Shown here: positions 1 through 8,568 of the stretch, piece after piece
Position numbering within the stretch: the first letter of the stretch is position 1
Layout of the letters: every line of letters starts with the position of its first letter
Source of the DNA: Pigmentiphaga kullae
GTDB taxonomy: Bacteria > Pseudomonadota > Gammaproteobacteria > Burkholderiales > Burkholderiaceae_B
Direction: 5' to 3'
Assembly: GCF_004216695.1 (NCBI RefSeq)
Contig: NZ_SGXC01000001.1
Span: 372,001-436,000 of the forward strand
Length of the DNA: 64,000 nucleotides
Position numbers and translations under genes: made by a program
Notes under the pieces: generated by a model
Told to the model about the DNA's origin: nothing
Databases searched by the model: none
What the model saw: only the letters and a program-made list of their open reading frames with translations

Positions 1-654
1 TTCCGCATGGACGAGACGGCGGCCAGGCTGATCCTGGTCGCCGGCGGCATCGGCATCACTCCCATCGCCGCCATGGCCCGCCGCGCCCGTGAACTGGGCA
101 TGGACTACGAACTGCACTACAGCGGCCGCAGCCGCGCCGCCATGGCTTTCCTGGACGAGCTGGCCGCCCTGCACGGCAGCCGGCTGCGCGTGTACGTCTC
201 GGAAGAAGGCCGGCGCAACGACCTGGCCGCGCTGCTGGGCCAGCCGCGGGAAGGCTGGAAGATCTGCGCCTGCGGGCCCAGGCGCATGCTCGAAGCCCTG
301 GAGGCGCACTGCGCCGCCTGGCCCGACGATGCGCTGCGCATCGAACACTTCGAGTCCAACCTCCCCCAGCTCGACCCGGCGAAGGAACACGCCTTCGAGG
401 TGGAGCTGAAGGATTCCGGCATCACGGTGACGGTCCCGGCCGACCGCACCGTGCTGGCCGCGCTGCGCGCGGCCAACATCGACGTGCCCAGCGACTGCGA
501 GGAAGGCCTGTGCGGTTCCTGCGAGGTGCGCGTGCTGGCCGGGCAGGTCGACCATCGCGACATGGTACTGACCCGGGCCGAGCGCGAGGCGAACGACCGG
601 ATGATGACGTGCTGTTCGCGGGCCTGCGGCGGAAAGCTGGTGCTGGAGCTGTAG
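1..654 (+). CDS. Oxidoreductase of the phthalate dioxygenase reductase / VanB type, C-terminal part
   Basis: The reading frame is open from the first base, so the N-terminal FMN/FAD domain lies outside the window; the ATG at base 7 is probably internal. The fragment starts in the NAD-binding domain, with GGIGIT at about residues 15-20. It ends in a plant-type [2Fe-2S] ferredoxin domain: Cys166-x4-Cys171-x2-Cys174 and Cys204, the spacing usual for this fold. Members of the family pass electrons from NAD(P)H through flavin and an iron-sulfur cluster to Rieske oxygenases such as phthalate dioxygenase or vanillate demethylase. The partner oxygenase is probably upstream of the window. No other reductase is seen in the window, so it could in principle also serve the distant Rieske genes, but that is inference. 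Confidence 0.85.
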   Translation, partial: FRMDETAARLILVAGGIGITPIAAMARRARELGMDYELHYSGRSRAAMAFLDELAALHGSRLRVYVSEEGRRNDLAALLGQPREGWKICACGPRRMLEALEAHCAAWPDDALRIEHFESNLPQLDPAKEHAFEVELKDSGITVTVPADRTVLAALRAANIDVPSDCEEGLCGSCEVRVLAGQVDHRDMVLTRAEREANDRMMTCCSRACGGKLVLEL

Positions 655-715
655 CGCGCGTACGGAGCGGGATGCGGTACCATCGGCCCCACTCAGTCCC
701 GCTTCGTTCCGCACC

Positions 716-1186
716 GTGTTCCACGTCGTCCTCGTCCATCCGGAAATCCCCCCCAACACCGGCAACGCCATCCGGCTCGCCGCCAATACCGGCGTGCAAC
801 TGCACCTGGTGCGCCCGCTGGGCTTCGAGCTCGAGGACGCCAAGCTGCGGCGCGCCGGGCTGGACTACCACGAATGGGCTTCGGTCCAGGTGCATGACGA
901 TTTCGCCGCCGCCATCGCCGCCACCGGCGCGGCGGCGGACCGCGTGTTCGCCTTCACGACGCGCGGCTCCCGGCTGTTCGGCACCGCCCGTTTCCAGCCC
1001 GGCGACGCGTTCGTGTTCGGCAGCGAGACGGCGGGACTGCCGGCCGCCATCCGCGACGGCTTTCCCGAAGCGCAACGGCTGCGCCTGCCGATGCGGCCGG
1101 GCCAGCGCAGCCTGAACCTGTCCAACTCCGTGGCGGTGGCGGTGTTCGAGGCCTGGCGGCAATCGGGCTACGAAGGCGGCCTGTAA
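716..1186 (+). CDS. trmL: tRNA (cytidine(34)-2'-O)-methyltransferase TrmL
   Basis: This 156-residue SPOUT methyltransferase matches TrmL (YibK) in length and pattern. It has the N-terminal HPEIPPNTGNAIR motif, then GSETAGLP and the C-terminal LNLSNSVAVAVFE segment that forms the trefoil knot binding S-adenosylmethionine. The family methylates the ribose of the wobble base (C/cmo5U34) in tRNA-Leu isoacceptors. The start is GTG; no ATG is available before the first motif. In many gammaproteobacteria the gene adjoins secB-gpsA, but here that cluster lies 12 kb away on the other strand. It stands alone between the reductase and the MetE-like gene. Confidence 0.92.
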   Translation: MFHVVLVHPEIPPNTGNAIRLAANTGVQLHLVRPLGFELEDAKLRRAGLDYHEWASVQVHDDFAAAIAATGAAADRVFAFTTRGSRLFGTARFQPGDAFVFGSETAGLPAAIRDGFPEAQRLRLPMRPGQRSLNLSNSVAVAVFEAWRQSGYEGGL

Positions 1187-1209
1187 GATACGCAAAAAGG
1201 AGGAACGCG

Positions 1210-2334
1210 ATGCCCATTCTGACCACCCACGTCGGCAGCCTGCCCCGCGGCGACGAGCTGGCGCAGCTGCTGCTGGCGCGCGACCACGGCCAGGAAGTCG
1301 ACCCCGACCAATTCGAGCGGACCGTGCAGGCGGCCATCGACGGCGCGGTGCAGAAGCAGGTCCAGGCCGGTGTCGACATCATGAGCGACGGCGAACTCGG
1401 CAAGGTGGGCTATGCCACCTACATCACCGAACGGCTGGAAGGCTTCGGCGGCCACATCGACCGGCAGCCCGCCAAGGACCTGGCCGACTTCCCCGAACTG
1501 CGCAAGAAGCTGGCCGCGATCATGGGGTCCCAGGAATTCGTGCGCGCCGCCTGCGTCGGCCCGGTGAAACTGCGCACCATGGAGCCCTGCCACGCCGACA
1601 TCCGCCGCTTCAAGTCCGCGGTCGAGCGGCACGGCCAGGGCCGCCGGGCCTTCATGAACGCCGCCTCGCCCGGGCTGGTGACCGCGTTCCAGCCCAACAA
1701 GCACTATCCGACGCACGAGGCCTACCTGGCGGACCTGGTCGAAGCCATGCGCCCCGAGTACGAAGCCATCGTGGCGGCGGGCTTCGACCTGCAACTGGAC
1801 TGCCCGGACCTGGCCATGGCCGCGCACACCGGCTACCAGAACCTGAGCGAGGCCGAGTTCGTCCAGCGCGCGTGGCAGAACGTCGAGGCCCTGAACGCGG
1901 CCACCAGCGACATCCCGCCCGAAAAGCTGCGCATGCACATCTGCTGGGGCAATTACGAAGGCCCCCACCACTGCGACATCGCCCTGGAAAAGGTCATCGA
2001 CCTGATCCTGGCCGCCCGGCCGGCCACCATCCTGTTCGAAGCCGCCAACCCGCGCCACGAGCACGAATGGGAGATCTGGCGCGCGGCCAAACCCGAGAAC
2101 AAGATCCTGGCGCCCGGGCTGATCGACAGCTGCTCGAACTACGTCGAGCATCCGGAGCTGATCCGCCAGCGGCTGGAGCGCTACGTCTCGTTCATGGGCG
2201 AAGACCGGGTGGTGGCGAGCACCGACTGCGGCTTCGGCACCTTCGCCAACTACGGCAAGATCGATCCGGCCGTGACCTGGATGAAGCTGTCGGCGCTGCG
2301 CGACGGCGCCGACCGGGCCAGCGCGGCCCGATAG
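1210..2334 (+). CDS. MetE C-terminal-like cobalamin-independent methyltransferase family protein
   Basis: At 374 residues this is the length of a stand-alone catalytic domain of the cobalamin-independent methionine synthase superfamily, lacking the N-terminal half of MetE. The zinc ligand set is visible: His243-x-Cys245, Glu277 and Cys340. The N-terminal THVGSLPR motif is also typical. Such short proteins transfer methyl or alkyl groups to thiols; some make methionine from other donors, others act on epoxides or xenobiotics. A strong GGAGG lies just upstream of the ATG. It follows trmL by 23 bases but is probably functionally unrelated. The exact donor and acceptor cannot be told. Confidence 0.82.
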   Translation: MPILTTHVGSLPRGDELAQLLLARDHGQEVDPDQFERTVQAAIDGAVQKQVQAGVDIMSDGELGKVGYATYITERLEGFGGHIDRQPAKDLADFPELRKKLAAIMGSQEFVRAACVGPVKLRTMEPCHADIRRFKSAVERHGQGRRAFMNAASPGLVTAFQPNKHYPTHEAYLADLVEAMRPEYEAIVAAGFDLQLDCPDLAMAAHTGYQNLSEAEFVQRAWQNVEALNAATSDIPPEKLRMHICWGNYEGPHHCDIALEKVIDLILAARPATILFEAANPRHEHEWEIWRAAKPENKILAPGLIDSCSNYVEHPELIRQRLERYVSFMGEDRVVASTDCGFGTFANYGKIDPAVTWMKLSALRDGADRASAAR

Positions 2335-2349
2335 GCGGACACGGAAGGA

Positions 2350-2371
2350 GCGGCCCGCGCAGGCGGGCCGC
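2350..2371. terminator. GC-rich hairpin between convergent genes
   Basis: The arms GCGGCCCGC (2350-2358) and GCGGGCCGC (2363-2371) form a perfect 9-bp stem with a 4-base loop, in the 40-base gap between two convergent stop codons. There is no T-run, so it may be a transcript-end stabiliser or a bidirectional terminator of modest strength. Confidence 0.5.
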
Positions 2372-2374
2372 CGC

Positions 2375-3820
2375 CTACCACTCCACCGCCACGTACTTGG
2401 TCTCCATGTATTCCTGCATGCCCTCCCAACTGCCCTCCCGGCCCAGTCCGCTCTGCTTGACCCCGCCGAACGGCGCCGCCGGGTCCGAGACCAGCCCCCG
2501 GTTCAGCGCCACCATGCCGAACTCCAGCCGCTCCGCCAGCTTCAGGCCCTTGGCCAGGTCGCGGGTGTAGAGGTAGGCGGCCAGGCCGTATTCCGTGCCG
2601 TTGGCCAACTCCACCATCTCGTCCTCGGACGCCACGCGCACGATGGGCGCGACGGGGCCGAAGATCTCCTCGCTCAGCACGCGGCTGTCGGCCGGGACAT
2701 CGCCCAGGACGGTGGGCGGATAGAAGTAGCCCGGACCGGGCAGCCTTTCCCCGCCGCACAGCACGCGGGCGCCGCGCGCGACGGCATCCTGGACCAGTTC
2801 CTCGACTTTGTCGCGGGTGGCGGCGTCGATCAGGCTGCCGACCTGGTTCGCCTCGTCCAGGCCATGGCCGATCTTCTGGGCGCGCATCCTTTCCGCGAAG
2901 GCGCGCACGAACGCATCGTAGACCCCCGCCCCGACATAGAAGCGGTTGGCCGCCGTGCAGGCCTCGCCCATGTTGCGCATCTTGGCGATCATCGCGCCGT
3001 CGACGGCCGCCTCCACGTCGGCGTCGTCCAGCACCAGGAACGGAGCGTTGCCGCCCAATTCCATCGGCGTCTTCAGGACCTGGTCGGCGGCGGCCTTCAG
3101 CAGGATGCGCCCCACCTCGGTCGACCCGGTGAAGGACACCAGCCGCACGCGCGGGTCGTGCAGCCAGAGGTCCACCAGCGGACCCGAGCGCGACGTCGGC
3201 ACGATGTTGACCACGCCGTCCGGCACGCCCGCCTCGGCCAGGATGTCGGCCAGCGCCAGCATGCTGAGCGGCGTCAGCGAGGCCGGCTTGACCAGCACCG
3301 AGCACCCGGCCGCCAGCGCGGGCGCGATCTTGCGCGCCCCCATGGCCGAGGGGAAGTTCCACGGCGTGACCAGCGCCACGACGCCTATGGGCTGGTGCTG
3401 GACCAGGATCCGGTAGCCGCCGGCCGGCGCCTGGCTGACCGATCCCAGGTTGCGGCAGGCCTCTTCCGAGTACCAGCGGAAGAACTCCGCCGCGTAGCGG
3501 GTCTCGGCCCGGCTGTCGGCCAGCGGTTTGCCGTTCTCCAGCGTGATGATGCGCGCCAGTTCTTCCAGCCGCTCCAGCATCAGCAGGTGGACCTTGCGCA
3601 GCACCTCGGCCCGGGTGCGCGGCGGCGTGTCGCGCCACGCCGGCAGGGCCGCCGCCGCGGCGTCGACGGCCGCGCGCGCGTCGTCCAGGCCGGCATCGGC
3701 CACCTGGGCGACCCGCTCGCCCGTGGCGGGGTCCGAGACCGTGAACGAACGCGGCTGGGCGGGCTTGGCCCAACTGCCGTCTATGTAGAGATCGGTGGGC
3801 AGGTTGGCGATGGATAGCAT
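2375..3820 (-). CDS. NAD(P)-dependent aldehyde dehydrogenase, succinate-semialdehyde dehydrogenase type
   Basis: The 481-residue product is a full-length class 3-like aldehyde dehydrogenase. The catalytic Glu254 lies in MELGGNAPF and the nucleophile Cys288 in EACTAANRF; the C-terminal PFGGVKQSGLGREG motif is present. It most resembles GabD-type succinate-semialdehyde dehydrogenases, but substrate specificity in this family cannot be set by motifs alone. An in-frame ATG at 3835 would add five residues and would lie five bases after the stop of the upstream gene, so translational coupling is likely either way. It is the last gene of a four-gene operon behind a Bug protein, a cyclodeaminase-like and a DapA-like enzyme. 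In that setting it could oxidise a semialdehyde released by the DapA-like lyase. Confidence 0.85.
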   Translation of the reverse strand: MLSIANLPTDLYIDGSWAKPAQPRSFTVSDPATGERVAQVADAGLDDARAAVDAAAAALPAWRDTPPRTRAEVLRKVHLLMLERLEELARIITLENGKPLADSRAETRYAAEFFRWYSEEACRNLGSVSQAPAGGYRILVQHQPIGVVALVTPWNFPSAMGARKIAPALAAGCSVLVKPASLTPLSMLALADILAEAGVPDGVVNIVPTSRSGPLVDLWLHDPRVRLVSFTGSTEVGRILLKAAADQVLKTPMELGGNAPFLVLDDADVEAAVDGAMIAKMRNMGEACTAANRFYVGAGVYDAFVRAFAERMRAQKIGHGLDEANQVGSLIDAATRDKVEELVQDAVARGARVLCGGERLPGPGYFYPPTVLGDVPADSRVLSEEIFGPVAPIVRVASEDEMVELANGTEYGLAAYLYTRDLAKGLKLAERLEFGMVALNRGLVSDPAAPFGGVKQSGLGREGSWEGMQEYMETKYVAVEW

Positions 3821-3839
3821 GGGGGTCTCGCGCATGGGC

Positions 3840-4868
3840 TCAGGCCGCGGTATCCATGGGATGCCGGCCGACGAAGAAATCGCCATTGGGCGAATCGGTG
3901 GGCGTCAGGCCCGACTTGACCAGCGCCTGCCGCAGGCTGTTCATGGTGTTCTCGTTGATGCGCATGGTCGGCTGGCGCACCGGGCCGCCGTTGAAGCCGT
4001 TGAGCCAGCCTTCGAACTTCCACAGCATGCGGTTCAGGAACTGGGTTTGCGAAGAATACGAGTTGGCCGCGGCCCGGGCCTTGCGCGCCGGCGTCAGCTG
4101 CCAGTAGAGCCGGGTGGCCTTGTCGTACTTTTTCTCCAGGATCAGGTTGAAGATGCGCGGGATCATGCCGCCGTAGTATTCGGTGTCGCTGGTGCCGATG
4201 AACTGGATGGGCACGAGCTGGGCCAGCGCCAGGGCGTACTGTTCGAGCGGCATGGTCACGACCACGTCCTTGCTGAACAGGCGATAGGCCTCCACCCAGC
4301 CCATGATGCTGGGCATGCCGCCCTCGGCCTTCAGCGCGGCGATGTTCGGGCAGTCGTCCAGCAGCCGGCGGATCAGGGGCGCTTCCAGGTCGGAGGGATG
4401 CACGCGCTCGAAGCCCCAGTGCGGCACCTGGAACAGCATCACACCCAGGTCCGTCGCATCGCAGAAGGCCTTGGTGTAGTCGTAGATGTCCTGCGACGTG
4501 CGGGCGTAGAAGTTGGCCGGATAAGACAGCAGGATGAGTTCGGCGCCGTTGCGCTCGGCAATCTTCGCCGCCTCGATGTTCTCTTCCAGCGTGTTGAAGC
4601 TGGCGTGGTGGATGAGTTTGAGCCGGCCGCGCGATTCGTCGTTCGCCCACGCGAAGAACTGCTCGTACTCGGGCAGCGTGATGGCCACTTCCGAGACCAT
4701 CAGCGTGCCGGAGAAGCCCAGCTCGATCTCGTGGCGGATGTCGTGGCGGATGCCCTGCTCGTTCAGGCCCTTGAGGTCGGCGGTGAACGAGGGAATCACG
4801 ACGTTGGCGACGCCGCGCAGGTGTTCGTGCGCCCAGTCGCGGGCTTCGTGTCGTTTGTAGGAGGCCAT
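3840..4868 (-). CDS. Dihydrodipicolinate synthase (DapA)/N-acetylneuraminate lyase family protein
   Basis: The 342-residue TIM-barrel protein carries the Schiff-base lysine Lys180 in the segment IAALKAEGG. Its N-terminal region has the usual PSFTADLKGLNEQGIR pattern. DapA-superfamily enzymes catalyse aldol-type cleavage or condensation of 2-oxo acids, and catabolic members also act as dehydratases or decarboxylating lyases. It is longer than biosynthetic DapA (about 290 residues), with an extended C terminus, which argues for a catabolic role. It lies between the cyclodeaminase-like gene and the aldehyde dehydrogenase, whose reading frame begins at its stop codon. The substrate is unknown. 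Confidence 0.8.
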   Translation of the reverse strand: MASYKRHEARDWAHEHLRGVANVVIPSFTADLKGLNEQGIRHDIRHEIELGFSGTLMVSEVAITLPEYEQFFAWANDESRGRLKLIHHASFNTLEENIEAAKIAERNGAELILLSYPANFYARTSQDIYDYTKAFCDATDLGVMLFQVPHWGFERVHPSDLEAPLIRRLLDDCPNIAALKAEGGMPSIMGWVEAYRLFSKDVVVTMPLEQYALALAQLVPIQFIGTSDTEYYGGMIPRIFNLILEKKYDKATRLYWQLTPARKARAAANSYSSQTQFLNRMLWKFEGWLNGFNGGPVRQPTMRINENTMNSLRQALVKSGLTPTDSPNGDFFVGRHPMDTAA

Positions 4869-4892
4869 GTTCCAGTTCCTGGTCGAAGAAAG

Positions 4893-5873
4893 CTATTGTT
4901 TGTAGGTAAAGGCAATGGGCAGCTCGACGGCCAGCCCCGCGGCGGTGGCCAGATCGAAGACCAGCTCGGCCGCGACGATGTCCTGCAGGGCCGAGCCCAC
5001 CGACTTGAACATCGGCAGCCGGGCGCCGGGCGCGATCTCGCCGCGCACCAACTGGTTGAGCGAGCGCAGCCTGGGCGCGAAGTCGATCCCGCGCGCCCGC
5101 GCCTCCAGCATGTCGCCGGACTCGGCGCTGACCTCGTCGGGCATGTCGCAGACGATGAGGTCGCAGCGCTCGACCACCGAGGCGTCGATCTCGCGCTGCT
5201 GCGGCAGCGTGGAGCCGACCGACACCAGCACCATGCCGTCGCGCAGCGCGTCGGCATGCAGGATGGGCGTCTCGTCGCGCGACCGCGCGGCGGCAATGCC
5301 GATGTCGGCGCCTTCCATGGCTTGCGCGGCGGTGGCGGCCGGCCGGCACGGCACGCCCAGCATCGCTTCGAAGTCGTGCGCGAACCGCTCGCGGTTGGCC
5401 GATGTCGGGCTGTAGATGCTCAAGCCTTCGATCTGCCGCAGCGAGGCAATGGCCTGGACATGGGCGCGCGCCTCGGCGCCGCTGCCCAGCACGCCCAGCC
5501 GCACCGGCCGCCGGGGCGCCAGGCAGTCGACCGCCAGCGCCGAGGTGGCCGCGGTGCGGTAGGCGGTGATCTTGTTGGCGTCGAGCAGCGCGCGGATCTC
5601 GCCCGTGTCCTGGTCCGCCAGCGAGATCAGGTAGTTCATGCCGCGGTTGCGGCCGCGGCCGAACACCTTGGCGCCCATGAAGCGCTTGCCGGGCGGCACG
5701 CTGGCCAGGGCCCGCAGCGACGCGCCGTCGCCGCGGGCGAAGGTGCGCGGCGGGCTGATGTGCTCGTCGTGGCGCTGGGCATAGGCATCGCGCAGCGCGG
5801 CCACCAGCGCGTCCCAGGTCAGCACCTGTTCGACCGCGTCGGTGCCGATGAAGACCGGCGCCGTGCCGCTCAT
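4893..5873 (-). CDS. Ornithine cyclodeaminase/mu-crystallin family NAD(P)-binding protein
   Basis: The 326-residue product has the family's dinucleotide-binding motif GVLGSGAEARAH at about residue 125. Other conserved family segments are MGAKVFGRG (about residue 69) and DANKITAYRTAATSALAVD (about 100). Relatives include ornithine cyclodeaminase, alanine dehydrogenase (archaeal) and ketimine reductases. The start ATG overlaps the stop of the upstream Bug gene by four bases (ATGA), so the two are translationally coupled. With a solute-binding protein, a lyase and an aldehyde dehydrogenase in the same operon, a role in use of an imported amino or imino acid is plausible. Confidence 0.82.
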   Translation of the reverse strand: MSGTAPVFIGTDAVEQVLTWDALVAALRDAYAQRHDEHISPPRTFARGDGASLRALASVPPGKRFMGAKVFGRGRNRGMNYLISLADQDTGEIRALLDANKITAYRTAATSALAVDCLAPRRPVRLGVLGSGAEARAHVQAIASLRQIEGLSIYSPTSANRERFAHDFEAMLGVPCRPAATAAQAMEGADIGIAAARSRDETPILHADALRDGMVLVSVGSTLPQQREIDASVVERCDLIVCDMPDEVSAESGDMLEARARGIDFAPRLRSLNQLVRGEIAPGARLPMFKSVGSALQDIVAAELVFDLATAAGLAVELPIAFTYKQ

Positions 5874-6856
5874 TTGGCCACCTCCCGCGTCTCGGTCGCG
5901 GCGATGCGGTGCGTGATGGCCGCGATCGACTTCACGTAGGAAGCCCAGAACGCCGCGAACTTGTGGCCGGCGGAATACTTGACCTCGCCACCCGCGCTGG
6001 ACACGATCTTCTTGAACTCGGGATCGCCGGCCGCCGCCTCCACCGCCTGGCGGATCTTGCGTTCCACGGCCTCAGGCGTGCCGGAGGAAATGAAAAGAGC
6101 CGTGCCCGCCACCGAGTCGAAGTCCACGCCGCCATCCTTCATCCGGGGCAGGCCCGCCGGATCGGTCCACGGCTCGTCGCCGGCCGTGGCCAGATACTTC
6201 AGCCGGCCGGCCTTGACCTGGGTCAGCGACAGCGAGCGCGACAGCAGCGCGAAATCGACCTCGCCGGCCACCAGCGCGGTCACCAGCGGGCCGCCCCCCT
6301 GGTAGGGAATGTGCCGGACCTTGATGTGAGCCGTGTCCGCGAACGCCGCCGTGCGCACGTGCACTTCGCCGAAGAAGCCGGTCGACCCGTAGGTCAGGGC
6401 ATCGGGCCTGGCCTTGGCCGCCGCGATCAATTCAGGAAAGGTCTTGTAGGGGCTGGCCTCGGGCACCACCATGGCCACCGGCTCGGCGCTCAGCATCGCC
6501 ACGGGGGTGAGCTGCTCCAGCGTGAACGGCGGCTTCTGCTTGTTGACCACCGCCTGTTCGGGCAGGCTGGCCACGCTCAGCAGCGAGCACAGGATCGTGT
6601 AGCCGTCCGCCGGCGCGTTGGCGACCTGGCTCACGCCTATCGCGCCGCCCGCCCCCGGGCGATTGATGACCACCACGGTCTGCTTGAGCGCCCGCTGAAG
6701 GGCGGGTTGCAGCGCGCGGGCCATGTTGTCCGCCGTACCGCCTGGCGGGAAGGGAACGATCAGGTTGATCGGCCGGTCGGGATACTCCGCCCGCGCGCCG
6801 GGCGCGGCGACCAGCGAGAGGGCGGCGAACGCCGCGGCCCACAGCGTGGTTTTCAT
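5870..6856 (-). CDS. Bug family tripartite tricarboxylate transporter substrate-binding protein
   Basis: The chosen ATG gives a 328-residue preprotein with a signal peptide (MKTTLWAAAFAALSLVAAPGARA) followed by YPDRPINLIVPFPPGGTADN, the signature start of mature Bug proteins. These periplasmic receptors bind small carboxylates or amino acids, with specificity set by the pocket, and feed TctAB-type membrane pairs. No tctA/tctB lies next to it, which is usual in this family. It is the first gene of the leftward operon and faces the GntR regulator across an AT-rich gap with paired operators. Longer in-frame starts upstream would place the signal sequence inside the protein, so they were rejected. 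Confidence 0.92.
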   Translation of the reverse strand: MKTTLWAAAFAALSLVAAPGARAEYPDRPINLIVPFPPGGTADNMARALQPALQRALKQTVVVINRPGAGGAIGVSQVANAPADGYTILCSLLSVASLPEQAVVNKQKPPFTLEQLTPVAMLSAEPVAMVVPEASPYKTFPELIAAAKARPDALTYGSTGFFGEVHVRTAAFADTAHIKVRHIPYQGGGPLVTALVAGEVDFALLSRSLSLTQVKAGRLKYLATAGDEPWTDPAGLPRMKDGGVDFDSVAGTALFISSGTPEAVERKIRQAVEAAAGDPEFKKIVSSAGGEVKYSAGHKFAAFWASYVKSIAAITHRIAATETREVAK

Positions 6857-6978
6857 GATGGTCTGTCTCCGTAGGAAGGTGGTCTGGTGCGCTCTGGCGG
6901 CGCCTTGCGGACGGCCCGGCACCCGGGCCGCATGGCATGCCTCGCTGGTTGGCCGGATTCTCTTCCAGATCCGACCAA

Positions 6979-7108
6979 TTGGTTTAATTTGGTTTTCAAT
7001 GGTATTGATTTGTCGAACTATAAAGCCATTTTTATCGCCGCATTCCTAGGGTTTTCACCTAAATAAATGGCGAATTTGCGCCTTACAATAAAACCAATTT
7101 AAACCAAT
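6979..7108. promoter_or_regulatory. Divergent control region with paired 18-bp GntR operators
   Basis: This AT-rich gap separates the leftward Bug operon from the rightward GntR gene. ATTGGTTTAATTTGGTTT at 6979-6996 is repeated in inverted orientation as AAACCAATTTAAACCAAT at 7091-7108, matching at 17 of 18 positions after reverse complementation. The left copy is extended by a perfect palindrome ACCAATTGGT at 6974-6983. The right copy ends 18 bases before the GntR ATG. One site on each side suggests control of both directions, including autoregulation. Confidence 0.75.
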
Positions 7109-7126
7109 AAAGAACCAGTCCCTACC

Positions 7127-7843
7127 ATGTACCCGCCCCCCAGCCTTCAGGTCCGTACCGACCCCGTCCAGGCGCTGCGCACGGAACTGCTCGATGGCCT
7201 GCGCACCGGCAAGTGGGCGCCCGGCAGCCGCCTGCCGACCGAACGCAGCCTGTGCGTGGACTTCGGCGTCAGCCGCTCCGCCCTGCGCCGCGTGCTGCAG
7301 GAGCTGCGGGACCAGGGCCTGATCGTGCAGAAAGTGGGAAGCGGAACCTATGTGTCGGACACGCCGGCCGGCATCGAACCGGGCATCATGGCGGCGGCGG
7401 GCAAGCTGCTCACGATTCCGTCCGCCAGCCCGGCCGAGATCATGGAAGCGCGGCTGCTGCTGGAACCGATGATCGTCGAGCTCATCGTCAGCAACGCCAC
7501 CCTGGCCGACTTCGAACGGCTCGAAGCCTGCTGCGCGCGGTCCGAGACCGCCGATACGCTGGAGGAGTTCGAGCACTGGGACAACGCGCTGCACGAACAC
7601 CTGGCGCTGGCCACCCACAACGCGCTGTTCGTGAGCGTGTTCAGGCTGCTGGCGGAGGTGCGCAACAGCGGGGAATGGGGTTTCCTGAAGAAGAAGATCG
7701 TGACGCCCGAGCGGCGCAGGGAATACGAGGCGGAACACCGCCGCATCGTGGAAGCCTTGAAGCACCGCGACGCGGACACCGCGCGGCGGGAGATCTTCGA
7801 ACATATCGTGCACGCGCGGACCAACCTGCTGGGCCGGATCTGA
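7127..7843 (+). CDS. GntR family (FadR subfamily) transcriptional regulator
   Basis: The 238-residue protein has an N-terminal winged helix at about residues 12-75, with the typical LPTERSLCVDFGVSRSALRRVL recognition region split by the turn. It continues into an all-helical FCD effector domain from about residue 95 to the end, with the metal-ligand-type histidines HEH near residue 157. FadR/FCD regulators sense small carboxylates and usually repress adjacent catabolic or uptake operons. It is transcribed away from the Bug-cyclodeaminase-DapA-ALDH operon. The inverted operator pair in the shared gap is the likely target. Confidence 0.88.
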   Translation: MYPPPSLQVRTDPVQALRTELLDGLRTGKWAPGSRLPTERSLCVDFGVSRSALRRVLQELRDQGLIVQKVGSGTYVSDTPAGIEPGIMAAAGKLLTIPSASPAEIMEARLLLEPMIVELIVSNATLADFERLEACCARSETADTLEEFEHWDNALHEHLALATHNALFVSVFRLLAEVRNSGEWGFLKKKIVTPERRREYEAEHRRIVEALKHRDADTARREIFEHIVHARTNLLGRI

Positions 7844-7879
7844 CGGTCCGGCCCGCCACGCGAACCTGCGGACGGCCGC

Positions 7880-8518
7880 TCAGGCGCGCGCCGGCCGCCG
7901 TACCGACCTGAGCATCCCGCTTTGGCCGCCACCGCAGAAGAAGCGGTCGCCGCCATCGGACTCCAGTCCCGAGACCCCCGTGCCGGGCGGCATCTCCAGC
8001 CGGGCCAGGACTTCGCCGCTCTGCGCGTCGATCCGCCGCAGATCGCTTGCCTCGCCTTCCCAGGTGCCGTGCCATAGCTCGCCGTCGACCCAGGTCACGC
8101 CGGTGACGAAGCGCTCGGAGGTGATCGAACGCAGGATCTTTCCGGTCTCGGGATCGAGCTGGTGGATCTTGCGGGCGCGGTAGTGGCCGACCCACAGAAA
8201 GCCCTCGGCCCATGCCAGTCCCGAGTCCTCGCCGCCGGCCGGCGAGGGGATCGTGGCCAGCACGCGGCCGGAGTCCGGGTCGATCTTGCGGATGTGGCCG
8301 TCGGCGATCTGGTACAGGTGCTTGCCGTCGAACGCGGTGCCGGCATTCGCCGGCGTCCGGATCGAGCGCTGGATCTCGCCGCTGGCCGGATCCATGGCAC
8401 AAAGCCGGTCGCCGACGGCGAACCAGACGTTCTTGCCGTCATAGGTCACGCCGTGCACGGCGTCGGTCTCGGGGAAAGGACCATATTCGCGAAGAATGTG
8501 GGCTGTCGATGTCTTCAT
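7880..8518 (-). CDS. Beta-propeller protein, glutamine cyclotransferase/Vgb-like
   Basis: The 212-residue product is made of repeated short blades: each has a Gly-Trp or Leu-Trp pair after a turn, followed by an R-K-I-x-x-[LI]-D-P-x-[ST]-G unit (for example RKIDPDSGRV and HQLDPETGKI). This matches the YVTN/glutamine cyclotransferase/virginiamycin B lyase-like propeller class. No signal peptide is evident. The reading frame runs open far upstream through the next gene, but the ATG at 8518 begins the recognisable protein. It follows an HTH regulator and precedes nothing in the same direction. Its enzyme activity, if any, is unknown. Confidence 0.7.
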   Translation of the reverse strand: MKTSTAHILREYGPFPETDAVHGVTYDGKNVWFAVGDRLCAMDPASGEIQRSIRTPANAGTAFDGKHLYQIADGHIRKIDPDSGRVLATIPSPAGGEDSGLAWAEGFLWVGHYRARKIHQLDPETGKILRSITSERFVTGVTWVDGELWHGTWEGEASDLRRIDAQSGEVLARLEMPPGTGVSGLESDGGDRFFCGGGQSGMLRSVRRPARA

Positions 8519-8568
8519 GGCGTCTGCTCCCTGGAAGAGGAAAGAAAGAGGATGTCCATGGAGGCATC

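Noticed and set aside
3795-5939. A 714-residue open frame on the plus strand across the DapA-like and cyclodeaminase-like genes
   Set aside because: It is antisense to two recognisable enzymes, has no domain pattern and is rich in Arg/His/Gly/Ala as expected for the shadow frame of high-GC genes.
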